Shown piece by piece: positions 1-9,865 of a stretch of DNA of 64,000 nt. Position numbers and translations under genes: made by a program. Below the pieces are notes generated by a model. That model saw nothing but the letters and a program-made list of their open reading frames with translations. It was not told the origin of the DNA and did no database searches. Positions within the stretch are counted from its first letter, which is position 1. The number at the start of each line of letters is the position of its first letter. The DNA lies in the NCBI GenBank assembly GCA_003049485.1, contig PYST01000190.1, positions 1 through 64,000 of the forward strand. The letters are read 5' to 3'. The DNA is from Ophioceras dolichostomum (lineage: Eukaryota > Ascomycota > Sordariomycetes > Magnaporthales > Ophioceraceae).

Positions 1-279
1 TTGTTGCTTTGCAAGGTTGGGAGTCGCGATGCCAAGAAAAAGTGTACCGGGTGATGATATGTACCGGGTGATGATGAACCACGTTACCTGTATTTCCATT
101 TCGGTATAACCCAACTTTCGTATACTGATATGTGGCAAATGCCCTGTAATCTATAGACAGCTTTCTAAATAGGTAAATGGGAGCGAACAAAAAAAAATCT
201 AAAAAAAATCTATGCAAGGTATTTAGTATGCCGAAAGGAAACGGACGCGTCCAGCCCGGTCGGTTTAGGTAGGCACATA
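1..279. other. 3' flank of the MFS gene, no gene seen
   Basis: AT-richer sequence downstream of the minus-strand MFS transporter stop codon. A short direct duplication of a 'gtaccgggtgatgat' unit lies at about 44-73. No coding potential or RNA gene was recognised; it probably holds the 3' UTR and terminator of the MFS gene. Confidence 0.4.
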
Positions 280-2309
280 TTAAGCCATCGCCATAGCGGG
301 AGCATCCCCGTTCTTGTGAGTCGGCAGCTTGCCCCATGGCAAAGCAAAGGAGAACAAGAATGCAACCCCCGAGAATGCGACGGCCACGGCGAAGGAGGCT
401 TTGACACCATCAAGGTAGGCGGTGAGGATTCCGGGGAGCACCTCGGGCGGGAAGACCGATCGCAGGTTGGCGGCCCCCACGGCGAAGACGGCCTCTGGGG
501 GTACACCTGGGGCGGTAGTGGGGAGCGCGGCGAAGAGTCTGTTGGCGAAGGCTGACTGGCCTGCGGCTGTACTGAAAGCACCTCCGATGGTTTGGAAGAC
601 TGTGTTTTATAGTAGTCGGTCAGCGGTTTATCTCAGTCTATGTGGGGAGGGAGGGAGCTAGGGAAAAGGGGAGGGAAGGAGGGAGATATACACAATGCGA
701 TAGCAGTAACGGCAGACAGGTCCTCGGCTGCGATGCCGGCTTGGGCAACTGTGACTCCGTGCATGATACCAAAGGCCATGACCACTCCGGTGAAGAACTG
801 GTACCCAACCCACTGGCCCTGGGGCGTGTTGAGACCCCAGGTGTAGATGAGCCCGATGGAGACGGTGGTCAGGGCCGAGCTGATCATCATGACGAGCATG
901 GCATGGCCCGTGACCATGACGGTGATCCCTCCCGCGATGGCGAAGACGGAGGCCGGGATCATCAGCGGCAGGTTCTTGACGCCCGAGTCGATCGGGCTCG
1001 AGCCGAGGATGCTCTGGAAGAAAATGGGCAGGTAGTACAGCAGCACGACGTATGCGCCCATGAAGAAGAACTGGAAGGCCGCCGACGCCCACACGTGGCG
1101 CTGCTTGTAGAGGCGGGCCTGCATGGCGGCGTACTCGCCCATGTAGATCTCCCACACCACGAGCGCGGCGCTGATGGCGACGAAGCCGATGATGAGGCCG
1201 ATCACGACGCTGCTGCTCCACGGGTGGGTGATGCCCGCGTACTGCAGGGCCAGGACGTACGAAGTGATGGCGCCCATGGCGAGCGCGAACCCGACGAGGT
1301 CGGTGTGCTTGATGGTCTCGACCCAGGACGCCTCCTTCGGCTTCGCGGCGCTGGGCAGGCTGAAGAAGAGCAGGATGGCGAAGGCCGCGGCGCCGCCGAT
1401 GGGCAGGTTGATGTAGAAGCACCAGCGCCAGCTGACGCTGTCGGAAAACACGCCGCCGAGGATGGGACCAAGCGCGGCGGCGACGGCGTAGGTGGTGCCG
1501 ACGAGACCCATCATCATCGGCCTCCTGGCGGGGGGCACCGAGAGCGTGAGGATGGACGTGCCGCCGACGGACGTTCCCGCGCCTCCCAAACCGGCGATGG
1601 CGCGTCCGACGATCAGAGTTCGCGAGTTGGGGGCTACGCCGCAGATCAGGCTGCCGATCTCGAAGATGAACAGCGACATCAGGAAGCACCACTTGAGGTT
1701 GAAGAACTGGTATAGCTTGCCTGCCGACGGCTGGCCCGCGCCGAAGGTCATGAAGTACGCCGAGCCGTACCAGGCCACGTCGCTCAGGCCACCGAACTCG
1801 TTTGTGATCTTGGGGATGGCCGTGCCGACGATGGTCTGGTCCAGCGCGATCAGGAACACGCCAGCCATGACGGCGCTGACCAGGAACGCTTGCTTGAAGC
1901 CCGAGGGGTACTGCCCCTCCTCTTCGGCGGCGGCAGCGGCGGCGTCGGTGTCGTCCTTGCCCCTTTTCTCCTTGATGGAGGCGGCCTTGAGTGATGCCTT
2001 GTCCGCGTCGTCGTCGGCCTTTGCTGTCGTCTTCTTCTCGTCGGTAGGCGCAGCAGTCCTCTCGCTCGCAGCGTCTCCATTGTTCTTCACGATGTCGTCG
2101 GGGATGTTCAGAGTCGAAACTTCTGTGGTGTCGCCCAGCCTCTCACTGGCACCGTCCTCGCTGTTGCTCTTCTTGACATCGGGAACGGCGAGCGTTGGGA
2201 CCTGGGCTGATGACCGGGCATCATCAGCAGCGACAGTGCTCGCTGTGCTTGGCTTGCTAGCGGCCCCCGTCGATGTCGCGTTCTCCTTGGTTGGCGAGTT
2301 GCCGGCCAT
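280..2309 (-). CDS. DHA2-type (14-TM) MFS multidrug/toxin efflux transporter
   Basis: Predicted proton-coupled plasma-membrane exporter of small toxic molecules (drug:H+ antiporter-2 family, like fungal TOXA/aflT pumps). Two exons, complement(280..599, 692..2309), give 645 residues. The 92-bp intron has a GTATAT donor and a CACAG acceptor and restores the family motif LFFQTIGGAFS across the join. The N-terminal ~140 residues are hydrophilic, rich in Ser, Thr, Ala and acidic residues, and presumably cytosolic. TM1 follows with the DHA2 signature LDQTIVGTAIP, then the GRAIAGLGGAG and LGPILGGVFSD motifs typical of exporters. The C-terminus ends in a short hydrophilic tail after a final helix. 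The ATG at 2309 is the first in frame and follows a CT-rich leader. No secondary-metabolite core enzyme lies beside it, so the substrate is unknown. The family call is firm; the function is inferred. Confidence 0.9.
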
Positions 2310-3944
2310 TTTTGCTGTTGTTATCGTTGCTGCGCAGAGTGCTGGACGGTCGCGGAGTGGCGCGACTGGTGGTCTGGTCTGGATGGGTAGGAGGTATGCG
2401 AGGAGAGGAGGGGGAGATCAGATCTAACAGGGGGGGTGGAACCGAATCTCGATGGTCCCTCCGTAGGGCTGGCAGGCAAAGACGGGATAGAGCTGATTGT
2501 GGCAGCAATACAACATAACCACCTGCTAATGGGACGAGACGAGCATCAGAAACCGGCGGCGAAAAAGCAAGAACTCAGGTGAGCAGCAGTACGGGGAGAG
2601 CAGCTAGTCTTATGGCATTACCTTTGCCCAGAAACGGAAGGCGAGGAAGCGAAGAAAAGAGCGAGGAGAAAAAGACCGAAGGAAAAAGAAACCCCCACCC
2701 ACTTGCACACATCATCAAAGCCACGACGATGCCAAGCGTAACAGTCATTTTTCTGTTCCTCTTATTATGATATTTTTAAGCGCGGTGTTATTTTTTTTGT
2801 CCATGGGCATAGTGGCAGGCGGGATGAGACGGTTGCAAGATGCCCTTCGTGCAGGCACGCGCATCAGATCCTTTCCATCCAAGTTATCCCACACCCATTC
2901 CCGCGGAGCTCCGCTTCGGTAATCGGTGTGGTAATCCTACCAACGGAGTTCAACGGTCAGGGGCGGAGGGTCGGTGCATTTACTGCCTCTGCGTGGCTCC
3001 GTGCAGATTCCGGGCAAGGGCTAACATCCACCCGATCCACACACATACGTTGGTTGGTAGTTCCCTCCTGCACATGTACCTGCAAAGTGCAGGCTCTGCT
3101 GCACCCGTGCGGCCTGTAACTTCATGAGCTGCCATCTGCCACCTGCCACCACCTCTCCAACTCATCAAGGAACCCTGCGGACCTTTTTCTGCTATCGGTG
3201 AAAACGCGAGCTTTGGACCCCGGTTAGGATATTGCAGGATTCGAGAATCAGCAACAAGCGCAGAACTACAGGAACTTTTTCTTTTGTTTTCATTCGCCGC
3301 CCAAAATGACGCGACCGACTTCTCCTTCCCTAAAGGACTGAGGCCCCCTCCATAAGCTTACGTCTCCGGCGACATCGCCTGGATCGGGGTTAGCTCCTTC
3401 TAAGTCCGACACGGCACGTGCAGCCGGAACCAATCACCCACAAGAAGTCAGCCTTGTCACGGTGGGCTTCCAGTGGATTTTCAGTGGACCATCGATCCAA
3501 CCTCTTGGTACGAATCCCGCGGATCTTAAAAAAAAAGAAAAAAAAATCCAGGCCAACGGGGCAGCTCGGGCGAACGGGGTAACGCTCGGCGATAGCTCAA
3601 CAATGAGGCGAGGGGAGAAATCTGCCCGCAAATCATTAGCTACAAATTGCCTTGTTTCCCCAACTCGGTCTTATCTTGCATCCAAGAAGAACACTACGAT
3701 TGTTGATGGCAACCTCAACAGGCCGGATTGCTGGTTACGAAATTCGCAGCACGATAGCCAATCGATAGCGGTACAGGCTGCGGAAACCCACAATCCAGTC
3801 ATCGGGGACCACACACTCCAATCATCAATCATCAGTCATTACAAGGGAGCCACACGGATCACTTGGGAATCGGTCAGCAATCGTGGGGAAACAACCTACA
3901 GCAAACGAGAATGATGGCAATGGCCAGACTGTAGTCTAGCGCGT
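2310..3944. other. Intergenic region, promoter of the MFS gene
   Basis: About 1.6 kb without a supportable gene. The first 250 bp upstream of the MFS start are pyrimidine-rich on the coding strand, as is common in fungal 5' UTRs. Open frames here (the longest is 150 codons at 3462-3914) have no recognisable domain and run through poly-A tracts. I see nothing else. Confidence 0.4.
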
Positions 3945-4480
3945 CCTAATCGCGGAAGAGGAACGGCCCGGTGATGTTCCCAACCGCATACGCGACGAAG
4001 ACCATGGCGCTTGGAGCAGCGCGCTTCGTGTTCCCCGTGCGTACTGGCCGACCCGCGTTAGCACGGAGGGGAAAGTGACGGCGTACGAGTTGATCAGCCA
4101 GTAGGCGACAACTCGCTTGTACTTGCTATACCCCTCACCGCGCGTGGCGTAGACGCTGGCGATGTCCGCAATGGCCGGGACCAGCGGGTTCGACACTCCC
4201 AGCGTGCGCAGGCTAGGATACGTGCGAGACGCGAGCCCTTACACCAGCATTGCCTGCATGGAGCCCGACGAGATGATGGACTGCGGCATCCCGATCCTGA
4301 TCAGGAATGTGTTGAACGTGTTGGTTCCTAGGCCCTTGACGACGAGCGAGCCGAAGTTGGAGACCCCACCCCTTCCCCTCGTCCGCACGGATTAGCAGCA
4401 GATGAAGCCAACCAGCAGCCACGTCTTTGGGTCCACGAAGGCCTGGATCATTTGGCGCCGTCCCCCTGTGGTGGAGCGAG
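3945..4480 (-). pseudogene. Decayed allantoate/nicotinate-permease-family MFS transporter
   Basis: Minus-strand frames hold scattered but ordered matches to the Dal5/allantoate permease branch of the MFS. First comes 'AFVDPKTWLLVGFIC' (about 4440-4395), then a stop, then 'SNFGSLVVKGLGTNTF' (about 4360-4310). Next is a region like the SGxxQ helix with another stop, then 'KYKRVVAYWLINSYAV' (about 4120-4065). After a frame change comes 'KRAAPSAMVFVAYAVGNITGPFLF' in part, at about 4020-3955. The order matches the second half of a permease, TM7 to TM11. At least two in-frame stops and one frameshift are visible, and the N-terminal half was not found, so this is a remnant. The sequence stays GC-rich, so classical RIP is not the obvious cause of decay. 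It faces away from the M20 peptidase remnant at 4.9-5.6 kb, suggesting a former uptake-plus-hydrolysis pair. Confidence 0.75.
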
Positions 4481-4899
4481 CGAGCAACTTTTGGTAAGTT
4501 TTGGATCCGCTTGCTTGCCTGCCGGCCTGCTCCGGCATCCACGGATCCACGACAAGCCACAAATCGGCCTGACGAGTCCGACGGCGTGGGAGATCCACTC
4601 CCCATGGCGGAACCCGCGTGTTGGTACTCTGGGCAACTGCAGAGAACATAACGCGTAGACACGTGCTAGTGGCCGTACTGACCAGGGGTGTGCGTCAAGT
4701 GGGCAGGCTTCGAAGCCAGACATGTAACGGCGTTGCGATACAACTTAGCCTTTCTGGCGCGGGGATGTCCCGCAGTGTTATGTCTCCTCATTTTGATAGC
4801 TGAGCCCGTCCACTGCGGCCTCATCATCTTGTCGACTCTGGCCGTTGGCCCCGCGATGTCGCTGGAAGGTTTCTGTAACCCACGAACTTACACCTGGAG

Positions 4900-5620
4900 A
4901 TCGACAGGGTGCAGATCTATGTAGGCGCCGGCGCCGGCAACAGTCGCCTATTCAGCGGCCACGTTGACACGAACCCGGTTAACAAGACTAGACCACCGAC
5001 GTTGGGGCAGGCAGTGCGACAAGCAGTTCATCTACGGCATCGGCGTGTGGAACATGACGGCCGGGTCCGCGGCGTACTTCTGCGCCGTCAAGGAGCTGAT
5101 GAAACGGCGTCGTTCTCACGTACGTCGTCGGCGAGCTGCAGTGCAGCATCGGGAACGCCGCCGCCATCGAGCAGGATTTGATGCGGGCCGAGCACTCTGT
5201 CAACTGCGAGCCGAGCAACGTCCGCGCTATCACGATGCTTGTCGAGGCTCTCGTCTTTGAGGTCGAGCTGCAGGGCGCCACGCGCCGCCTGTCAGCGCGC
5301 GAGGAGGCCGTCGACGCCATCCTGGCAGCATGCAATCCCACTCCGCGTCTGAGCAAAGTGATATTTCACTGAGCCAAGAGCGACGTTCACCGCAGCATCA
5401 ACCACTGCTACAACGGCATCGTCCGAGGCGCTGGGCAAGGGCCTCATGGAGACGCGGCCTCCTCAGGGGCGGATATCTGCTGCATCATCAGGGGCGCATC
5501 CAGGTACGTCCCAGGGCAGACAGAAGAGCAGGGGATGCAGGACATCAAGCAACTTGGTTTTGCGTCCTGCGTCCTGCAAAATCCAGTGGCTGGGCTTGCG
5601 GGTAACATTGAATGCGCACG
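4900..5620 (+). pseudogene. Decayed M20-family metallopeptidase (ArgE/DapE/CPG2-like)
   Basis: Plus-strand frames contain ordered pieces of an M20 peptidase. 'SRLFSGHVDTNPV' at about 4945-4980 is the metal-binding GHxDxxP block, with a His and an Asp. 'DKQFIYGIGVWNMTAGSAAY' at about 5020-5080 is the block that normally reads GxGxxDMKxG; here Asn sits where the metal-ligand Asp is expected. 'VGELQCSIGNAAAIEQ' at about 5125-5175 is the block with the catalytic Glu. The following dimerisation-domain region is at 5180-5370. Frames shift between 4990 and 5110 and again near 5180, and stops occur at about 5371 and 5637, so no intact product is possible. M20 enzymes hydrolyse N-acyl amino acids and peptides. 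Divergent from the permease remnant at 3.9-4.5 kb, it looks like half of a lost nitrogen-scavenging pair. Confidence 0.75.
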
Positions 5621-5779
5621 ACGCACTCACCCGAGTTAAAAATCGTTAAAGGAGCCTGCCACGACCTACGAGGAAATTCGCGGGGTCCCACGGCCGACGT
5701 GCGTACTGTCGCCGCTGTGCTACTACAGGTCTTACTCGGGACACCTATACAAGTCGCCGGTGATGGAGGATGTAACCTT

Positions 5780-7404
5780 GACAACAATCATGTGAGCTTG
5801 CTTTCAGTGTCCGCCCGCCACCTGGATGTCGGTACGTTATCGCCGATGTACGACATCGGCTATGAAACCTGTAAGCATGTACCTAAGGAAAGGCGACTGA
5901 ATTTCAACGTGATATTTCGGCGCCGGCCCGACGACACGGGGCCCCCCCTCTTTTCTGTCCCGGCGACAGGTTCCCCTCAGCGACCCTCTTCTAATACAGG
6001 GACACTCTCGGCATAGCATTAACCTACCTGCCTTTCTCGTCCCCCGAACGAATTCGTGTCCTCCGTTTTTTGTTTCCATAAATTCATCTCGGACTTCCCC
6101 ATCGACACAAAATGATGCCCGACACGATCTTTCGAGGTCAATATATCTCATCGGCATTAAGCGGGGAAGAAAGCCCTTTGTTCGGATTTAAAACTCTTGG
6201 CGAAATCGAATGACGTTCCGAGGATGGTCGGATAGTTCTACCGATCCGTACGCCGGCCGGTTTCTGGCAGGTCCGTCGGGCACGGCTTTGCACCGTCCTT
6301 GCTGACGACTGTGTAAGCCATCGTCTCCAGCTGCGGAAAGTCATGCTGTTCTGCATCAAGTCCAGCGTCACCTCCTTTACGAAGCCTCTCACCACTACAT
6401 TTTCTCCGACGCCTTTCTTTCTGGATTCCTAGCTCAACGTTCGCTCGATACCAATTAACATACGTCCTTCGTACAACCATCCCCTTGCCTTCCTATGATC
6501 GGAAAGTTAGTTTGTCCTCCGATGGCCTGCACGTCGGGAAATTGTCCGACGGCTCAGCTTCCAGCGTCTGGATCTCGAGCTTGAAAGTGCGATGCGACAA
6601 CGCGAAATTCGTAGTGCGTGCGGGGGGATCTTATTCGACTGGAAGGGGTGGTTGTCAATTAATTATCACTCACTCGGTTTCACAGTTACCTCTTTTGCGA
6701 ATGTAAATAACGTCGCCCTTTTAGATGATCGGAGCGAGTAAATGTCTGTATCAGTTACTCTCTGCTTCGCTAATCGTGCAAAGCACTTTGAACTGATTCC
6801 TAGTAACATTATTCTCCGTCCCGTTGCCTCACTTGCGGGATAGGATCGCAAGCACCTCGTTGCGTCGTGTCATCAAGTCGTCTGAAGCCTAGGAGAAGCC
6901 ATTGTAAAGGATTGTTACCAGTTTTGCTTCAAGAAGCCCTACGCATCGGCCACGACCATACCGGATCAACCTCGGCCGCGGCATCTCCCACGGCTAACAA
7001 AACCACTGTTAAGATTTCTTTCTCGTTACAGGATATCGTCACTTGCGGATATCACGCCAGTCACTGGCGGCAGGCTTTCGAAAACCAAGCCCAGTGCTAT
7101 CTTTAGCGTACTTAGATCCAGCGCCATGTTTACCGCTGTGGTTTCGGACTTTCTGCCCATGTTACTATAATATCCCCCATCGTCAGCCAGCTGCCTGCTC
7201 CATCTTCGGGGGCAGCGGCACATAAGGGAATACCTACTTATGATTCGGAAGGAAAACGTAGTAAAAAAGCAGAAAGGGCTGAAGTAAAAACGGTGGTATT
7301 GAGGCTCATGCAAAAGATACAAACAGCGGCTGGGGAAAGCTGTAGCTAACGGGAGCAAGCAAATAACAACCACAACAGAAAGCCGAAGCTGCTTCCAGAT
7401 TTCC
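5780..7404. other. Gene-free stretch, possibly old decayed sequence
   Basis: Only short open frames in all six frames, AT-richer than the neighbouring genes. I recognise no protein domain, repeat boundary or RNA gene. It may be old degenerated sequence continuous with the two pseudogenes to the left. Confidence 0.35.
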
Positions 7405-7869
7405 CTACATTAACAGTCCAACAGCAGCAGCAAGCCCGCCGAGCGTGCCCACAACAGCGAGAGCCCCCTTGCTAACAACTCTCGGCGGCCTCGGACTACC
7501 GGCTCCCGCGCCGGTGCTGGTTTGAGAGGCATCGCTGCTCGTGGCCTCGAGTCCCCACATGGAGCTCGCGGCCTTCTTCATGCACGCCCTCTGCTTCGAC
7601 GAGCCCCGGAAGCCGGTGCACCACATCCAGCAGTCAGTGGCAGTGAGGTTGCTTTTAGGAGACTGTGAGCAGCAGGCAGCCATGGCTTTGGCTTCGGTGT
7701 TGTCGGGGACCTTGCCGGACTCAGCGTCGATGATGGGGCTGACCCAGACGTATGTGTCCACGTGGAAGCTCTTGAGCACATCCTGGGAGGGACGGTCGGT
7801 CGTGCCTGTGCAAGTGGCTGGGGATGCCGCCGAGGAGGCTGAGGCCCGGGGAAGTAGTGATAAGGACAT
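7405..7869 (-). CDS. Small Cys-containing protein with C-terminal GPI-like signal
   Basis: Hypothetical 154-residue protein in one exon. Six cysteines are visible: one near residue 20, an adjacent pair, and three more in the pattern C-x3-C then C-x14-C around TDCWMWC. The C-terminus is Ser/Thr/Gly/Ala-rich, then basic (RPPRVV), then a ~20-residue hydrophobic tail ending GLLM. That layout looks like a GPI-anchor addition signal or a terminal membrane anchor. The N-terminus (MSLSLLPRASASS) is only weakly signal-like, so the true start could lie in an unseen upstream exon. I chose the ATG at 7869 because the sequence upstream is interrupted by stops and reads like a 5' UTR, and a TATA-like element sits at 8001-8010. 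I do not recognise the family; a cell-surface or secreted role is inferred. Confidence 0.6.
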   Translation of the reverse strand: MSLSLLPRASASSAASPATCTGTTDRPSQDVLKSFHVDTYVWVSPIIDAESGKVPDNTEAKAMAACCSQSPKSNLTATDCWMWCTGFRGSSKQRACMKKAASSMWGLEATSSDASQTSTGAGAGSPRPPRVVSKGALAVVGTLGGLAAAVGLLM

Positions 7870-8000
7870 GGCGGTGGTTTGGGAGATTAGACTGGAAAAT
7901 GCGTGGTGTTGCAGCTGTGGGTTTTGGTCGGCGACGCAACGTTGAAGCTGAGAGCTGAGAGAGTGCCTTGTTTGTATTTGTGCCAGTAGCTGAAGCGTTG

Positions 8001-8010
8001 ATATTTAAAA
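8001..8010 (-). promoter_or_regulatory. TATA-like element of the small Cys protein gene
   Basis: On the minus strand this reads TTTTAAATAT, about 135 bp upstream of the ATG at 7869. It is a plausible core promoter for the small cysteine-containing protein. The position is reasonable; there is no transcript evidence. Confidence 0.4.
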
Positions 8011-9598
8011 CCGATCGCATGTGGAGAGTGATACGAAGCTCGTTGAAATACCGACGACCGAAAGCCACGAAGCCTGGGAAACTAGCACGAGAGGCTGCTG
8101 TGACACTAGAGTCATAGGCCCCGAGGTCGGCGGATCCGTCCGGGTCGGCTCCTGTGGACCGGACTTGAAGCGGGTGGCCGCCGACCCGGCCACGGCCTCA
8201 GGCGGCCCAGGTCCGCGTCTTGCCCTGGTCCCGTGACCGAACCCGAGCCGAAGGCCCTAAAACTGGTGGTCCTGTCACCGACAGTTTAAAAGTAGGACTT
8301 ATTTTTGCGGCATCGGTAACGCGTGGGGCTTGGCCTATGAAAGCTTGTCACCGATGATTAAGTGTATTCCCCGTGGCTGCCGAAAAGGGACCTTTCACTG
8401 GCTTCTGGCCCCCCCTTCCCAGGCCACTGGAGGGGACCTTGATGGCTTCCGCCGCTGGTCAGCTTAAAGAATTCTGCACTGTCTCGAAAGGGATTCCACA
8501 CCGTGCCGAAAATCACCGTGACCCGGAAGTGAGGGAGCGGAGGAAGCGTGATGACTGGTGAGTCCTCGAGCCATCGGTGAGATCCCTCATCAAGATTGCT
8601 CATCAAGGAGGTCTGCCTTCCTCTCCTCCTTCGAATCTCTTCGAAGCGGAAGTCAATCGGTCGAGTGCAGTGACCTAGTTGATCCTACTGGCAATTTGAA
8701 CGCTCCCCACAACCGTCGTTTCAATAACCTACCGATTGCAAAAACGACTCTAAGCGAGGGGAAGCCATTGCCAGAATGACTAGAAAGGGCGAAAAGGAGC
8801 TTTTACGGCTCGTTCACGCCACCGACTGTCTGCGGGCACGCGTACTCGTCGTCAGAGATATATCATCTTGACAACACTTCTCAGCGCGCCGCTGTCTCAT
8901 GGAACACTCTCAATAAAGCGCGAGCCTGTTTCATATACCGCCATCCACCCAAGAAATCTAACAAGCGCCCAAGAAGCCCTCAAGAGAAAAAACCCCGAGT
9001 GCGCACGTTTGTTGCTCCTCCTAGAATCCACTGATTGGAATGGTGGTGGGAATTCAGGTGGTGTCGACCCACGATGGGAAGATCGCTGAGCCCTGTCATT
9101 TGCTCAGCAGGACTTCGAGCTGCAGCGCCCCACCGAAAATGCTTTATCTGATGCTCTCCATCGGCGGGGTTGATGCTCTTCGAGTTAGTGCAGTTGGTGC
9201 TGGCAGGAACGCTGCGCGTGGCAAACGGTGACAGCCGCCCTTGGAGCTCCCTGCAAGCTGAAAAGAGCAGAAGATTCGGGTTGAGCCGAAAGAAGGCAGG
9301 GCCAACGTGTGGAGTCCTCGAGGCGGCTGGCCGGTGCGGTGCACCGAGATGGCACCAGTTCTGACGAGGTCCCAGAACCATGGGAAGAGGAAAAGGCGCC
9401 AGCGAAGGGTTATCACCACGTTGTGGTGTGTGAGCACTGAGCACCGAGCACACTGATGAGTAGGTAGGTAGCTGCCCCTGATGCCCCTGTGATGATCACA
9501 TCACCTGCACTGGCCTGCAGCCCTTGATTGAGGGTGGTGGCAGCTAGTGCATCCGAGCAAGCGAGCCGCTTGATGGAGCGATTAGAGGTAGGTCGGTG
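8011..9598. other. Intergenic region upstream of the cellobiohydrolase gene
   Basis: About 1.6 kb with only short unrelated open frames and no recognisable domains. The right half must hold the upstream regulatory region of the GH7 gene. GGCTGG-type hexamers, resembling sites reported for the fungal cellulase activator Xyr1/XlnR, occur near 9320, with another at about 9696 inside the leader. Such hexamers also occur by chance. Confidence 0.35.
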
Positions 9599-9604
9599 TA
9601 TAAG
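9599..9604 (+). promoter_or_regulatory. TATA box of the GH7 gene
   Basis: TATAAG lies 262 bp before the ATG at 9866. A long pyrimidine-rich leader (stretches of CTTTCTC and TTTTTTTT between 9650 and 9850) follows, as in highly expressed fungal genes. This places transcription start near 9630 and gives a 5' UTR of about 230 nt. Inferred from position and motif. Confidence 0.5.
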
Positions 9605-9865
9605 TGCTGATGAGCCTCTTTCCTCCTGGGAATCTTGAAGGCCCATCTTCAGCACCATCCCCCCCTCTCTTTCTCTCCATAGAGTTTCTTCGCCGGGGCT
9701 GGCATCCATTCGTTGATCGAATTCACTCCTTTCCCCAACTGCTTTTCTCCCTTTTTTTTCGCTTCTGCGCTCCACGAGACTCCAGCAGTCCCCCCCTTCT
9801 CGTTCATTCCTTCCTTTACTCATTACAATCACTTGCACGCTCTGCTCCCCGGTAACAAAAAAGAC

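Noticed and set aside
642..1715. Long plus-strand frame of 357 codons
   Set aside because: It lies antisense to the well-supported MFS transporter and its composition (Asp, Glu, Gly, Arg) is typical of the shadow of a GC-rich gene.
3462..3914. Plus-strand frame of 150 codons
   Set aside because: Runs through poly-A tracts and shows no domain or plausible start context.
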